A stretch of 64,000 nt of DNA, taken from Brevundimonas naejangsanensis (GTDB lineage: Bacteria; Pseudomonadota; Alphaproteobacteria; Caulobacterales; Caulobacteraceae). The number at the start of each line of letters is the position of its first letter. The stretch's first letter is position 1. The stretch lies in the NCBI RefSeq assembly GCF_003627995.1, contig NZ_CP032707.1, forward strand, positions 2,098,501-2,162,500, written 5' to 3'. The notes below the pieces were generated by a model. It saw only the letters and a program-made list of their open reading frames with translations, was not told the DNA's origin and did no database searches. A program made the position numbers and the translations under genes. Below are positions 7,447-16,348 of this stretch, piece by piece.

Positions 7447-7878
7447 ATGGCCAAGAAGATTCTCGGCTATATCAAGCTGCAAGTGCCGGCCGGTTCGGCC
7501 ACGCCTTCGCCCCCGATCGGCCCGGCTCTGGGTCAGCGCGGCGTGAACATCATGGGCTTCTGCAAGGAGTTCAATGCGCGGACCGAGAAGGAAGCCAAGG
7601 GCACCCCGCTTCCGACCGTCATCACCGTCTATCAGGACAAGTCGTTCACCTTCATCACCAAGACGCCGCCGGCGACCTGGTATCTGAAGCAGGCCGCTGG
7701 CATCAAGTCGGGCTCCAAGCTCGTCGGCCGCGAGTTCGCCGGCAAGATCACGCAGACGCAACTGCGCGAAATCGCCGAGAAGAAGATGAAGGACCTGAAC
7801 GCGAACGACCTGGACGCCGCGTCGCGCATCATCGAGGGCTCGGCCCGCGCCATCGGCATTCAAGTGGTGGAGGGCTAA
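7447..7878 (+). CDS. rplK: 50S ribosomal protein L11
   Basis: 143 residues, the usual L11 length. It binds the 23S rRNA GTPase-associated region. Recognisable parts are the Pro-rich N-terminus ([21 protein letters not shown]), with the prolines of the flexible switch region, and the C-terminal RNA-binding domain ([20 protein letters not shown]). TAGGAG lies shortly upstream. rplA follows after three bases in the same operon. Confidence 0.98.
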   Translation: MAKKILGYIKLQVPAGSATPSPPIGPALGQRGVNIMGFCKEFNARTEKEAKGTPLPTVITVYQDKSFTFITKTPPATWYLKQAAGIKSGSKLVGREFAGKITQTQLREIAEKKMKDLNANDLDAASRIIEGSARAIGIQVVEG

Positions 7879-7881
7879 ATC

Positions 7882-8571
7882 ATGGCCAAGCTGACCAAAG
7901 CCCAGAAAGCCCGCACCGGCATCACCGAAGAGCTGCTGCCGTTCGCCGACGCCATCAAGCTGGTGAAGGACAACGCCAAGGCCAAGTTCGACGAGTCGAT
8001 CGAAATCGCCGTCAACCTGGGCGTCGACCCGCGTCACGCCGACCAACAGGTCCGCGGCGTGGTGAACCTGCCCTCGGGCACCGGCCGTGACGTCCGCGTC
8101 GCCGTCTTCGCCAAGGACGCCAAGGCTGAAGAAGCCAAGGCCGCCGGCGCCGAGCACGTCGGCGCTGAAGACCTGTACGAGAAGATCGCCGGCGGCTTCA
8201 TGGAGTTCGACCGCGTGATCGCGTCGCCCGACATGATGGCCCTGGTCGGCCGTCTGGGTAAGGTGCTGGGCCCGCGCGGCCTGATGCCGAACCCGAAGGT
8301 CGGCACCGTGACCCCGAACGTCGCCCAGGCCGTCAAGGACGCCAAGGGCGGCGCCGTCGAGTTCCGCGTCGAGAAGGCGGGCATCGTCCACGCCGGCATC
8401 GGCAAGGTCTCCTTCACCCAGGACGCCCTGGAAGCCAACGTCAAGGCCATCGTGGACGCTCTGGTCCGCGCCAAGCCGTCGGGCGCCAAGGGCACCTATG
8501 TGAAGCGCATCGCCCTGTCCTCGACGATGGGCCCGGGCTTCAAGGTCGACCCGGCTTCGCTGGGCGCCTGA
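7882..8571 (+). CDS. rplA: 50S ribosomal protein L1
   Basis: 229-residue L1, which forms the mobile stalk at the E site and in many bacteria represses its own operon. The family motif [20 protein letters not shown] is near residues 115-134 and the C-terminal [11 protein letters not shown] is typical. It is translationally close to rplK (3-bp gap). A strong terminator follows directly; unlike the usual arrangement, rplJ does not come next. Confidence 0.98.
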   Translation: MAKLTKAQKARTGITEELLPFADAIKLVKDNAKAKFDESIEIAVNLGVDPRHADQQVRGVVNLPSGTGRDVRVAVFAKDAKAEEAKAAGAEHVGAEDLYEKIAGGFMEFDRVIASPDMMALVGRLGKVLGPRGLMPNPKVGTVTPNVAQAVKDAKGGAVEFRVEKAGIVHAGIGKVSFTQDALEANVKAIVDALVRAKPSGAKGTYVKRIALSSTMGPGFKVDPASLGA

Positions 8572-8596
8572 TCCGGCTTCACGGCTAAAGATGACG

Positions 8597-8634
8597 ACGG
8601 CCCCGGAGAGACATCTCCGGGGCCGTTTTCTTTT
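8597..8634 (+). terminator. Intrinsic terminator after rplA
   Basis: ACGGCCCCGGAGA (8597-8609) pairs with TCTCCGGGGCCGT (8614-8626) across GACA, followed by TTTTCTTTT. The stem may also serve the converging minus-strand gene that ends at 8647. Confidence 0.9.
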
Positions 8635-8646
8635 GGAACGGGGTGT

Positions 8647-9810
8647 TCAGGTCCCCATGAAATCCCGCTGGGCCTTCATCATCTCGGTGATCAACCGCTT
8701 TTCGCCCTCGTCGAGGTAGGGGTTCCAGACGTCGAAGATCAGGATGACCCGCATGGCGTCGGCGTCGTTCCAGGCCTCGTGCTCGATGGTGTCGTCGAAG
8801 ACCCAGGCCTCGCCCATCTTCCAGGCCCGCTCGGTGTTGCCGACGCGGAAGCGCGCCGGCCCCGGCAGGATCAGCGGCAGGTGGGCCAGCAGGCGCACGT
8901 TCGATGATCCCGTATGCGGCGGGATATGGGTCCTGGGCTGCAAGGCTGAGAACATGGCCGTCGGGGCGAAGCCGTCCTGGTCCGCCATGGGCAGACCTTC
9001 CAGCAGGGCGGCGGTCTGGGGGCAGCGGGCGCAGACCTCATCCTGGCGGCGGCCGTCGCGCCACAGGAAGAGCGAACTCCATTTGCGCGAGTGGTTCAAC
9101 TCGCCCCACTGATTGACCGGCGCACCCTTGGGATAGGCGATGTAGGGCGAAAATTCGTCGAAGGCGGTCTCGAGCAAGGTCGCCAGTTCGGCCTGGATGA
9201 CGGGGGTGGCCTCTTCCAGGGTGGCCAGCCAGGGGAACAGGCTGCGGTCGTAGAAGGGGATGGCGGGCAGACGCGGATAGTTGAGCAGGAGCGGCTGCTG
9301 CTTCGGCGGCTGCTTCAGCCCGGCGTAGATCTCCAGCCCCTCCTCGAATCGGTCCCGGCTGGCTTCGCCCAGGTCGGAGCGCAGGGGCTCCACCCGCTCC
9401 TTGAGAAAGGCGGCCAGGGCCTGGGCGTGCCGGTCGACCATCTGGCTGGCGTAGTCCATCTGGCTGACCACGCCGGGTGGGCAGGTCTCACGCGGCGGGG
9501 CGATTTTCAGGGCGTTCCGATAGACCTCGGCCGCCGCCTTGGGCTGGCTGATCTTTTCAAGCATGGCCCCCTTGGCCAGCAGCGCCATGAAATCATAGGG
9601 CCGCATCTCCAGGGCGTCGTCCAGGACGAGCAGGGAGGCCTGGAAGTCGCCCAGCAGCCGCAGGGCGACAGCGCGGTTCAGGGTGGCGTTGTGCGTCTTT
9701 CCGAACTGGTCGGCCTGATCCAGCAAACCGAGGGCCGAGCGAGGGTCGCGACGGGCCAGGGCCTGGCCGGCCTCGACGAGCAGGCGTTCCTGCGCCGCTG
9801 GATAGGACAT
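8647..9810 (-). CDS. TPR protein with aspartyl/asparaginyl beta-hydroxylase domain
   Basis: 387 residues. The first about 120 look like tetratricopeptide helices (LNRAVALRLLGDFQASLLVLDDALEMRP is split by typical A/G spacing). The C-terminal half matches the Asp/Asn beta-hydroxylase cupin fold: HIPPHTGSSNVRLLAHLPL supplies the first metal-region histidines, and FDDTIEHEAWN the distal histidine, with R in DADAMRVILIFD likely contacting 2-oxoglutarate. Such enzymes hydroxylate Asp/Asn side chains with Fe(II), O2 and 2-oxoglutarate; the substrate here is unknown. It lies alone on the minus strand between rplA and the phosphate-transport genes. Confidence 0.85.
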   Translation of the reverse strand: MSYPAAQERLLVEAGQALARRDPRSALGLLDQADQFGKTHNATLNRAVALRLLGDFQASLLVLDDALEMRPYDFMALLAKGAMLEKISQPKAAAEVYRNALKIAPPRETCPPGVVSQMDYASQMVDRHAQALAAFLKERVEPLRSDLGEASRDRFEEGLEIYAGLKQPPKQQPLLLNYPRLPAIPFYDRSLFPWLATLEEATPVIQAELATLLETAFDEFSPYIAYPKGAPVNQWGELNHSRKWSSLFLWRDGRRQDEVCARCPQTAALLEGLPMADQDGFAPTAMFSALQPRTHIPPHTGSSNVRLLAHLPLILPGPARFRVGNTERAWKMGEAWVFDDTIEHEAWNDADAMRVILIFDVWNPYLDEGEKRLITEMMKAQRDFMGT

Positions 9811-10012
9811 GGCCGATTTCGCCTTTAATGGAACACAAAGATGACATCTTCTTCATGCGGCAGACGGTAGCGCGACGTCAATGATGACCAATGACGGCGG
9901 CGGATATCCACGATTCCGTATACGGATGACTTGACGAAGGAGCCGGAAGTCGGGAGTGGGAGCGCGGGCTCGGCCCTCGGTGTGCGCGAGGCGGCCCTGC
10001 GGGAGACGATCC

Positions 10013-10669
10013 ATGCTCAACTGGTTCCAGGCGCTGCTGCCCAAGGAAGATAATTTCTTCCGGCTGTTCGACGCTCATGTGCAATCGCTGGCGCATGGGG
10101 CGGACGCCCTGCGCCACATGATGGACGGCGGGGCCGAGACGCCCGACTGGTGCGCCAAGGTCGTGGCGCATGAGGAACAGGCCGACGAGATCGCGCGCGA
10201 AGTGCTGTTCGCCGTGCGCCGCAGCTTCATCACCCCCTTCGACCGCTCGGACATTCGCGGCCTGACCAACTCCCTGGACGACACCATCGACCAGATGCAG
10301 AAGGCGGCCAAGGTCGTCACCCTGTACGAGATGCGCGACTTCTCGCCCAAGATGCAGGAACTGGCCGACATCGCCGTGCAGTGCGCGGCCCTGACGCAGG
10401 AAGCCTTCACCCTGCTGCCGGCCATGCGCAAGAACCACGACCGCCTGGCCGTCCTGACCGAGCAGATCACCGATCTGGAGGCGCGCAGCGACGACCTGTT
10501 CGACGCGGGCATGAAGGCGCTTTACGAGGCGCACCGCCACGACATGACCGGCGGCAACACTCTGGGCTTCATCATCGGCAGCCAGCTGCTGGATCACCTG
10601 GAGAAGGTGGTCGACCGGTTCGAGGACGTGGCCAACCGCATCAACGGCGTTCTGGTCGAGCACCTGTAG
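10013..10669 (+). CDS. DUF47/PhoU-like phosphate transport regulator
   Basis: 218-residue all-helical protein of the DUF47 family (PhoU-like). Typical segments are HEEQADEIAREVLFAVRRSFITPFDRSDI split near residues 58-85, LDDTIDQMQKAA near 91, and the closing helix LEKVVDRFEDVANRINGVLVEH. E/D-rich helix pairs suggest metal binding as in PhoU. The next gene is a Pit-type phosphate permease only seven bases away, the standard partner, so it probably regulates low-affinity phosphate uptake. GGGAG precedes the ATG at 10013. Confidence 0.92.
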   Translation: MLNWFQALLPKEDNFFRLFDAHVQSLAHGADALRHMMDGGAETPDWCAKVVAHEEQADEIAREVLFAVRRSFITPFDRSDIRGLTNSLDDTIDQMQKAAKVVTLYEMRDFSPKMQELADIAVQCAALTQEAFTLLPAMRKNHDRLAVLTEQITDLEARSDDLFDAGMKALYEAHRHDMTGGNTLGFIIGSQLLDHLEKVVDRFEDVANRINGVLVEHL

Positions 10670-10676
10670 GAACGTC

Positions 10677-11677
10677 ATGGATCACGCCCTCCTGATCCTG
10701 GTCTTCCTGATCGGCGTCGCCCTGCTGTTCGACTTCCTGAACGGCCTGCACGACGCGGCCAACTCGATCGCCACCATCGTCGCCACCCGCGTCCTGCCGC
10801 CGATCTATGCGGTGGGGTGGGCGGCCTTCTTCAACTTCATCGCCTTCCTGTTCTTCGGCCTGCACGTCGCCGACACCATCGGGCGGGGCATCATCTCGCC
10901 GGACATCATCTCGGACCAGGTGATCTTCGGCGCCTTGATGGGGGCCATCAGTTGGAACGTCATCACCTGGCTGGGCGGCATTCCCTCGTCCAGTTCGCAC
11001 GCCCTGATCGGCGGTCTGCTGGGCGCTGGCATCGCCAAGGCGGGGGCGGGGCTGTCGTCATCGGCGGCGTGGTCAAGACGGTCGGCGCCATTTTCATGTC
11101 GCCAGCCATCGGCTTCCTGCTGGCTCTGCTGCTGGTGCTGCTGGTGTCCTGGCTGTTCCGGCGATCGAACCCGGCCTTCGCCGACCGCGTGTTCCGCGGT
11201 TTGCAGTTCGTCTCGGCCTCGGCCTATTCCCTGGGGCACGGGGGCAACGACGCCCAGAAGACCATGGGGATCATCGCCATCCTTCTGTATTCGCGCGGTA
11301 TGCTGGGGGGCGAGTTCCACGTGCCCTTCTGGGTGGTCATCACCTGTCAGGCGGCCATCGCCCTGGGCACCCTGTTCGGCGGCTGGAAGATCGTCCACAC
11401 CATGGGCTCGCGCATCACGCGCCTGTCGCCGCAGCAGGGCTTCTGCGCCGAGACGGGCGGGGCCATCACCCTGTTCGCGGCCACGGGCCTGGGCATTCCG
11501 GTGTCGACCACCCACACCATCACCGGCGCCATCGTCGGCGTGGGCGCGGCCAAGCGCGTCTCGGCCGTGCGCTGGAGCGTGGCGCGCAGCATCGTCACCG
11601 CCTGGTTCATCACCATGCCGGCGGCGGCCGCCATCGGGGCCCTGTTCTACGCCCTCGGCGGGCTGTTCCTGAACTGA
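10677..11677 (+). pseudogene. pit: Pit-family inorganic phosphate transporter with a one-base frame break
   Basis: Reads as one Pit permease (about 333 residues, multi-span membrane protein) only if the frame changes once. From 10677 the first frame gives DFLNGLHDAANSIATIV and SSSSHALIGGLLGAGIAKAG; after about 11050 the -1 frame continues AVVIGGVVKTVGAIFMSP, SLGHGGNDAQKTMG and PVSTTHTITGAIVG to the stop at 11675. Both Pit signature motifs (GxxHDxANS and GGNDAQK) are intact. Adding one G in the G-rich run at 11041-11051 restores the frame. This may be a real mutation, a sequencing error in the G run, or, less likely, slippage during translation. The stop overlaps the next ATG by one base. Confidence 0.8.
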
Positions 11678-12123
11678 TGTCGAACAAGCCCCGCGCCCTG
11701 TCGTCAGAGACCCGCCAGGTCGCGGCCCTGCCGTGGCGGCACGGCGCCGACGGCGTCGAGATCATGATGGTCACCTCGCGCGAGACGCGCCGCTGGGTGA
11801 TCCCCAAGGGCAACCGCATGGGGGGCAAGACCGACGCCGAGGCCGCCGTGATCGAGGCCTATGAGGAGGCGGGCGTCCAGGGCGACGTCATGGGCGCGCC
11901 CATCGGCTGGTTCCGATACGGCAAGCGGCTGAAGTCCGGGCGGGTCCAGGCCACCATCGCCAGCGTCTATCCGCTGGAGGTCTATATCCAGCTGGGCGCC
12001 TGGCCCGAGGACGCCCAGCGCCAGCGCCGCTGGATGTCGGCCGAGGACGCCGCCGCCGTCGTGGACGAGGCGGAGCTGGCGGAGCTGATCCGGGACTTCA
12101 AGCCAGGGCGTTCGGCCGAATAA
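11677..12123 (+). CDS. Nudix hydrolase, diphosphoinositol-phosphohydrolase-like
   Basis: 148 residues. Nudix hydrolases cleave X-linked nucleoside diphosphates using the Nudix helix. Here WVIPKGNRMGGKTDAEAAV leads into EAYEEAGV, so the core EExG metal ligands are kept, although the usual arginine before the first glutamate is isoleucine. The WxxPKG opening is characteristic of the small alphaproteobacterial subgroup related to DIPP enzymes. Its ATG overlaps the pit stop (TGATG), implying translational coupling with the phosphate genes. The substrate cannot be assigned. Confidence 0.87.
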   Translation: MSNKPRALSSETRQVAALPWRHGADGVEIMMVTSRETRRWVIPKGNRMGGKTDAEAAVIEAYEEAGVQGDVMGAPIGWFRYGKRLKSGRVQATIASVYPLEVYIQLGAWPEDAQRQRRWMSAEDAAAVVDEAELAELIRDFKPGRSAE

Positions 12124-12188
12124 GGCTGACCCGCTTCACAATCGGAACGGTGTTCTCTACTGGTGGCGCGGTCGCTAAGGAGAATCTT

Positions 12189-12740
12189 ATGTCGCGGGTT
12201 GTGGCCGCCGTGTTCCTGTCTTTCGCCGTCGCGGGGTTCGGCGCCTCGTCCGTGCAGGCGCAAGCGCGACAGGACGAGTTGCTTGAGGTCCGCGTGCGAG
12301 ACGCCGATCGCCGAGAGGCCTTGACGCAGCGCTACCTGGAACTGACGACCGGCGGGGCGGACAAGCTGATCCAGCAACTGGTGAACCAGGAAATCGCCGC
12401 CCTAGCCGGCACCATGCCCGCTGAACAGGCGGCCTGGCTGCGCAATAACGCTGTGGCGATCATGAGGCCGCACCTCAACCAGTTGATCCGAAGCATGGGG
12501 GAGGAGATTCAGGCGCGCTTTTCGGAGGCCGAGCTGGAAGCCTTGGTCCGCTTCTACGACACGCCTCAGGGGCGGACGATCGCGACCAAGCAGGTCGAAC
12601 TGGGTGCTGGGCTCGGGTCAACCATGGCGACGTTCGAGCAGGCCTATCTTGAGGATCTGCTAACGAAATTCTGCGGGACCTTCGACTGCGAGGCCATGGC
12701 GCAGCAGGCCACGGGCGCCGCCAAGCCGTCCAAGCGTTGA
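12189..12740 (+). CDS. Secreted DUF2059 family protein
   Basis: 183 residues with a signal peptide (MSRVVAAVFLSFAVAGFG, cleavage near VQA-QA). The mature helical part carries RFSEAELEALVRFYDTPQGR, the DUF2059 signature (FY-x-T/S-P-x-G). Function unknown; a periplasmic location is likely. AAGGAG is placed seven bases before the ATG at 12189. Two cysteines (FCGTFDC) near residues 161-166 could form a disulfide. Confidence 0.8.
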   Translation: MSRVVAAVFLSFAVAGFGASSVQAQARQDELLEVRVRDADRREALTQRYLELTTGGADKLIQQLVNQEIAALAGTMPAEQAAWLRNNAVAIMRPHLNQLIRSMGEEIQARFSEAELEALVRFYDTPQGRTIATKQVELGAGLGSTMATFEQAYLEDLLTKFCGTFDCEAMAQQATGAAKPSKR

Positions 12741-13037
12741 TTTTCCAGCCGGGCCGTGTATAGAGCCCGCATCTCGTCCGGGCCCCGGCCCTGGCGAAGC
12801 CTGTCCGAGAACTTCGGGATGCGGGGGTCGCCCGCGTCATAATCGTCAGAAGGCCTTCTGACGCCGTGGGGAGATGGGGATGCAAAGACCTTTTGCCCTG
12901 CTGCTTTCGCGGCGGGCGGGCCACGCTTCCTTCGGACAATAAGACCGGCCTGAACGCTGTGCAGCGATGCATGGCGCTTAAGCCAAATCCGTCGTCGGGA
13001 ATAAGCCCGGCGACGAATGCCAAAACTGGAGACCACA
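12741..13037 (+). promoter_or_regulatory. Leader and promoter region of rplJ-rplL, with a 20-bp palindrome
   Basis: No gene. The region must hold the promoter of rplJL because the genes before it are unrelated. It includes a perfect 20-bp palindrome at 12844-12863 (CGTCAGAAGGCCTTCTGACG) and a GC-rich, potentially structured stretch of about 150 nt before rplJ, where an L10-binding leader is expected in bacteria. I could not fold it or match the L10 leader motif reliably. Confidence 0.4.
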
Positions 13038-13553
13038 ATGGACCGCGCACAAAAAGCCGAGTCGATCGAACAGCTGAAGAGCGTGTTCGCCGGCGCGGGC
13101 GCCGTGGTCGTGACCCACAACCTGGGTCTGACCGTTGTGGAGATGGAAGACCTGCGTGGTCGCCTTCGTAAGGAAGGCGGCGCGTTCAAGGTGGTGAAGA
13201 ACCGTCTGGCGCTCAAGGCGCTGGGCGTCGAGGAAGGCAGCGAGTACCACAGCCTGTTCAAGGGCCCCGTGGGCATCGCTTACGCCGCCGACCCCGTCAC
13301 CGCCGCCAAGGTCACGGCCGAATTCGCCAAGGGCAACGACAAGTTCGCTGTTCTGGGTGGTTTCATGGGCGACAAGGTTCTGGACGCCAAGGGCGTCGAG
13401 GCCCTGTCCAAGCTGCCGTCGCTGGATCAACTGCGCGGCAAGCTCATCGGCCTGCTGCAAGCCCCGGCGACCAAGGTTGCTGGCGTCCTGCAGGCGCCGG
13501 CCGGCCAACTGGCTCGCGTCTTCAACGCGTACGCGACCAAAGACGCCGCCTAA
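13038..13553 (+). CDS. rplJ: 50S ribosomal protein L10
   Basis: 171-residue L10, the base of the ribosomal stalk that carries L7/L12 dimers. The N-terminus AEQ-like QKAESIEQLKSVF and VVVTHNLGLTVVEMEDLRGRLR are typical, and the long C-terminal helix (APAGQLARVFNAY) is the L7/L12 docking part. GGAGA at 13028-13032 supports the ATG at 13038 over the in-frame ATG at 13017. rplL follows 55 bp later. Confidence 0.97.
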   Translation: MDRAQKAESIEQLKSVFAGAGAVVVTHNLGLTVVEMEDLRGRLRKEGGAFKVVKNRLALKALGVEEGSEYHSLFKGPVGIAYAADPVTAAKVTAEFAKGNDKFAVLGGFMGDKVLDAKGVEALSKLPSLDQLRGKLIGLLQAPATKVAGVLQAPAGQLARVFNAYATKDAA

Positions 13554-13608
13554 GCCCCGTCATCTCTGCATATCTCTCTGAACCTCATCCTACCGAAGGA
13601 AGACTAAC

Positions 13609-13989
13609 ATGGCTGATCTCGCCAAAATCGTTGAAGAACTGTCGGCTCTGACCGTCCTGGAAGCCGCTGAACTGTCGAAGCTGCTGGAAGACAAGTGGGG
13701 CGTCTCCGCCGCCGCTCCGGTCGCCGTGGCCGCCGTCGCCGGCGCCGCTGCTCCGGCTGAAGCCGCTGAAGAGCAAACCGAGTTCACCGTTGTCCTGGTG
13801 GACGGCGGCGACAAGAAGATCAACGTCATCAAGGAAGTCCGCGGCGTCCGCACCGACCTGGGTCTGAAGGAAGCCAAGGACCTGGTCGAAGGCGCTCCGC
13901 AGCCGGTCGTCGAGAACGTCTCGAAGCAAGCCGCTGAAGAGCTGAAGAAGAAGCTGGAAGAAGCCGGCGCCAAGGTCGAAATCAAGTAA
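13609..13989 (+). CDS. rplL: 50S ribosomal protein L7/L12
   Basis: 126-residue acidic stalk protein that recruits translation GTPases. It has the N-terminal dimerisation helix pair, an Ala-rich hinge near residues 35-52 and the compact C-terminal domain with [34 protein letters not shown] precedes the ATG. A terminator follows, so rpoB is not read from this operon. Confidence 0.98.
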   Translation: MADLAKIVEELSALTVLEAAELSKLLEDKWGVSAAAPVAVAAVAGAAAPAEAAEEQTEFTVVLVDGGDKKINVIKEVRGVRTDLGLKEAKDLVEGAPQPVVENVSKQAAEELKKKLEEAGAKVEIK

Positions 13990-14037
13990 GATTTCGGATC
14001 TGGCCTCTGGATCTCCAGAGACAGCTTTCAAAGCAAG

Positions 14038-14073
14038 ACGGGCCGGAGGGAAACCTCCGGCCCGTTTTCTTTT
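14038..14073 (+). terminator. Intrinsic terminator after rplL
   Basis: ACGGGCCGGAGG (14038-14049) pairs with CCTCCGGCCCGT (14054-14065) across GAAA, followed by TTTCTTTT. It ends the rplJL unit. Confidence 0.9.
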
Positions 14074-14086
14074 GGTCCCCAGTCAG

Positions 14087-14110
14087 CCTTCTCCCCTTGG
14101 GGGGAGAAGG
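14087..14110. repeat. Palindromic repeat, CCTTCTCCCC type
   Basis: CCTTCTCCCC (14087-14096) and GGGGAGAAGG (14101-14110) with loop TTGG, between the rplL terminator and the stop of the first M61 gene. Same family as the elements at 16131, 27904 and elsewhere in the window. Confidence 0.75.
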
Positions 14111-14118
14111 GCGACCTC

Positions 14119-16116
14119 CTACCGTCGGCGCGGGCTGAGGATGTCGCCCAGCCGATCCGGGGTGCCGGGAATGCGCTCCAGGCGCGGGTAACGCAGGCCG
14201 TCGTGGTAGTCGAAGTCGACTGTGCGATAGCGGTCGCCGTTCTTGAGCAGCAGACGGATCGGGGCGTCGGTTCCCTTGGCGGCGGTGACGGCGTCGCGCA
14301 GTTTCTCGGCCGAGGCGGCGACGTCGTTGACGGCGACCAGCTCCCAGCCCGGCCCGATGTCCGCCTCGAAGGCGCGGCCCCCCCAGCGGATGCCGGTCAG
14401 CTTGTTCGAGGACGACAGGGTGAAGCCCAGGGAATACTGGAAGTCGTTAGCCCAGCCCGATTGAACGCGCTTTTCATCGGCGGTCAGGCTGTCGGTGTAG
14501 GTCAGGCGGTAGCCGCCGCGCGTCAGACCGTCCAGCGGCGCCTTGGCGTCCGGCCCGTTGGCGTCGAGGCGCGTGCGCAGGAAGGTCGCCCAATCGTGCG
14601 GGTGGACCGCGTTCAGCGCCGTCACAACGTCGTCGAACGTATAGCCGCGCGGCCCCCAGGAGCCGTCGTCGCCGCCGAAGAAACCCTTGGCGAAGTCGTC
14701 CAGCGACTTCTTGCCGCCGGTCGCCTCGCGGATCAGGGTGTCGGCGTCCAGCCAGATCAGCAGGGCCTCGCGGTAGTAGTCGCCGGTGCCGCGCATCCAC
14801 GAGGAATAAGGGTTGGAGGTGCGATAGCCGAGCAGGTTGTGGTTGTTCGTATCCTGCAGCGGACGCCATTCGCGGCCCGGCTGATTGTCGTAGAAGGCCG
14901 CGACTTCGGCGAAGCTGGTCAGAATGTCGGCCTTGGAGGCCAGGCCCGAGCGCGCCGTCAGCACGTCGCCCCAATATTCCGTCTGCCCCTCATAGACCCA
15001 CAGCAGGGTGTTCTGGGTTGGGATGTTGTGGTTGGCGGTCAGTTCGTCGGCCGGGCGCTGGCGCTTGCCGTTCCAGGCGTGGGTGAACTCGTGCGGCAGC
15101 AGGCCGACGGCGCCCAGGCTCTTGCCCCAGTTGGTGAAGAAGTCGGCCGGGACCGAGTTCTCGGACGAGCGGTGATGCTCCAGCCCGATGCCGCCCAGCT
15201 TGGACGTGGCCGCCAGCAGGAAGTCGTAGCGGTCATAGGGGCGGGCGCCGAACAGACGGTCGGTCTGGGCGACCAGATTTTCGAACCAGCTCAGTTGTTC
15301 GGCCGTGGGGGCGAGATCCTTGGCCGTATCGGCCATGATGTTCAGGTGAACGGAGCCTTCGCCGTTCCCGCGGCGCGGGTCGATGGCGATGCGCTGGAAG
15401 TTCACGCCGCCGAACAGGGGGCTGTCGATCAGGGTGTAGAGGTCGGTCGGCTTGAAGGTGGCCAGGCCGTCGACGAAGCTTTCGGTGTCGAGAGCGACGC
15501 CGTACTGCCAGCCCTGGGGCAGGCGGATCGACGGGGCGAAGGTGATCCCGGTCGAGCGATAGCCCGCCGGATAGAGCAGGGCCTTCTCCCACTGCAGATT
15601 GACCATCTCGGGCGTCATGACGACGCGCCAGGTCGCGTTGTCCGGCTGGGTCAGCCACTGGAAATCGACGGTGATCTCGTCGACGCCCTGCGGCACGTCG
15701 ATGTGGAAGGCGTAGGGGTCGATGGTGTCGCGCAGCCAGTCGATGCGCTGGCCGCCGCCCTCCACCGTGACGCCGGAAACCAACTGGATCGGGCCGGTCG
15801 CGGCGTGGTTGCCAGGCAGGAATTTCGGATAGAGCAGAACCAGGTGGCCGGGCGTGACCGGGATGGTCTGGCGCACGCGGACGATCTTCTTCTCGACGTC
15901 GGTGGCGTCCACCTCATAGCGGATGACGCCCGGATAGGTCTCGGCCGTCGGCGCCGGGATCGGCGGCAGGGCGCGGGGCAGGGCCAGGGGCGTGTTCTGC
16001 GGCGTCGGCGCGGCGGGGGCCTGAGGTCCGGTCCACTCCTGGGCGAGGGCGGTCGAGGCGGCCGAGGTCAGCAGCAGGGCGAGGGCGGCGGCGGGCAGGC
16101 GGCGAGTGATGATCAT
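14119..16116 (-). CDS. M61 family metallopeptidase (first copy)
   Basis: 665 residues with a signal peptide ending near residue 25 (STALA-QE), so periplasmic. The N-terminal half is the beta-rich region found before M61 catalytic domains; HEFTH near residue 340, within LPHEFTHAWNGK, is the zinc HExxH motif, and YEGQTEYWGD downstream supplies the third ligand region. The C-terminal part (about 560-650) is a PDZ-like domain. M61 enzymes are glycyl/aminopeptidases. The next gene on the same strand is a clear paralogue, separated by a REPIN-like repeat. Confidence 0.92.
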   Translation of the reverse strand: MIITRRLPAAALALLLTSAASTALAQEWTGPQAPAAPTPQNTPLALPRALPPIPAPTAETYPGVIRYEVDATDVEKKIVRVRQTIPVTPGHLVLLYPKFLPGNHAATGPIQLVSGVTVEGGGQRIDWLRDTIDPYAFHIDVPQGVDEITVDFQWLTQPDNATWRVVMTPEMVNLQWEKALLYPAGYRSTGITFAPSIRLPQGWQYGVALDTESFVDGLATFKPTDLYTLIDSPLFGGVNFQRIAIDPRRGNGEGSVHLNIMADTAKDLAPTAEQLSWFENLVAQTDRLFGARPYDRYDFLLAATSKLGGIGLEHHRSSENSVPADFFTNWGKSLGAVGLLPHEFTHAWNGKRQRPADELTANHNIPTQNTLLWVYEGQTEYWGDVLTARSGLASKADILTSFAEVAAFYDNQPGREWRPLQDTNNHNLLGYRTSNPYSSWMRGTGDYYREALLIWLDADTLIREATGGKKSLDDFAKGFFGGDDGSWGPRGYTFDDVVTALNAVHPHDWATFLRTRLDANGPDAKAPLDGLTRGGYRLTYTDSLTADEKRVQSGWANDFQYSLGFTLSSSNKLTGIRWGGRAFEADIGPGWELVAVNDVAASAEKLRDAVTAAKGTDAPIRLLLKNGDRYRTVDFDYHDGLRYPRLERIPGTPDRLGDILSPRRR

Positions 16117-16130
16117 ACTGTTCTCGTAAC

Positions 16131-16153
16131 CCTTCTCCCCTCGGGGGAGAAGG
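16131..16153. repeat. Palindromic repeat, CCTTCTCCCC type
   Basis: CCTTCTCCCC and GGGGAGAAGG flank TCG just upstream of the first M61 start, adjoining the larger inverted pair at 16180-16333. Confidence 0.7.
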
Positions 16154-16179
16154 TGGGCGGCGACGGAGCGCGACCTTCT

Positions 16180-16333
16180 CCCTCCCCTTCATGGGGAGGG
16201 TGGTCGCAGCGAAGCGGAGACCGGGTGGGGAGGGCTTGGCGATGCAGGACGCCGGCGCTTGATCAGCCTTGCCGCCCCCACCCGGCTTCGGCCTGACGGC
16301 CTCAGCCACCCTCCCCATGAAGGGGAGGGAGAG
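16180..16333. repeat. REPIN-like inverted repeat pair
   Basis: The left arm begins CCCTCCCCTTCATGGGGAGG and continues through a GGTCGCAGCGAAGC-type tail to CCGGGTGGGG. The right arm, ending at 16333, is its reverse complement with minor changes (CCCCACCCGG ... CCCTCCCCATGAAGGGGAGG). The pair spans about 154 bp in the spacer between two paralogous genes and has the form of two REP units facing each other. Confidence 0.8.
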
Positions 16334-16348
16334 ACGCCGCGCGTGGCT

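Noticed and set aside
9885..9935. Pho-box-like or palindromic signals upstream of the DUF47-pit genes
   Set aside because: TCATTGGTCAT and the 12-bp TCCGTATACGGA palindrome do not fit the 7-4-7 Pho-box spacing; no reliable claim.
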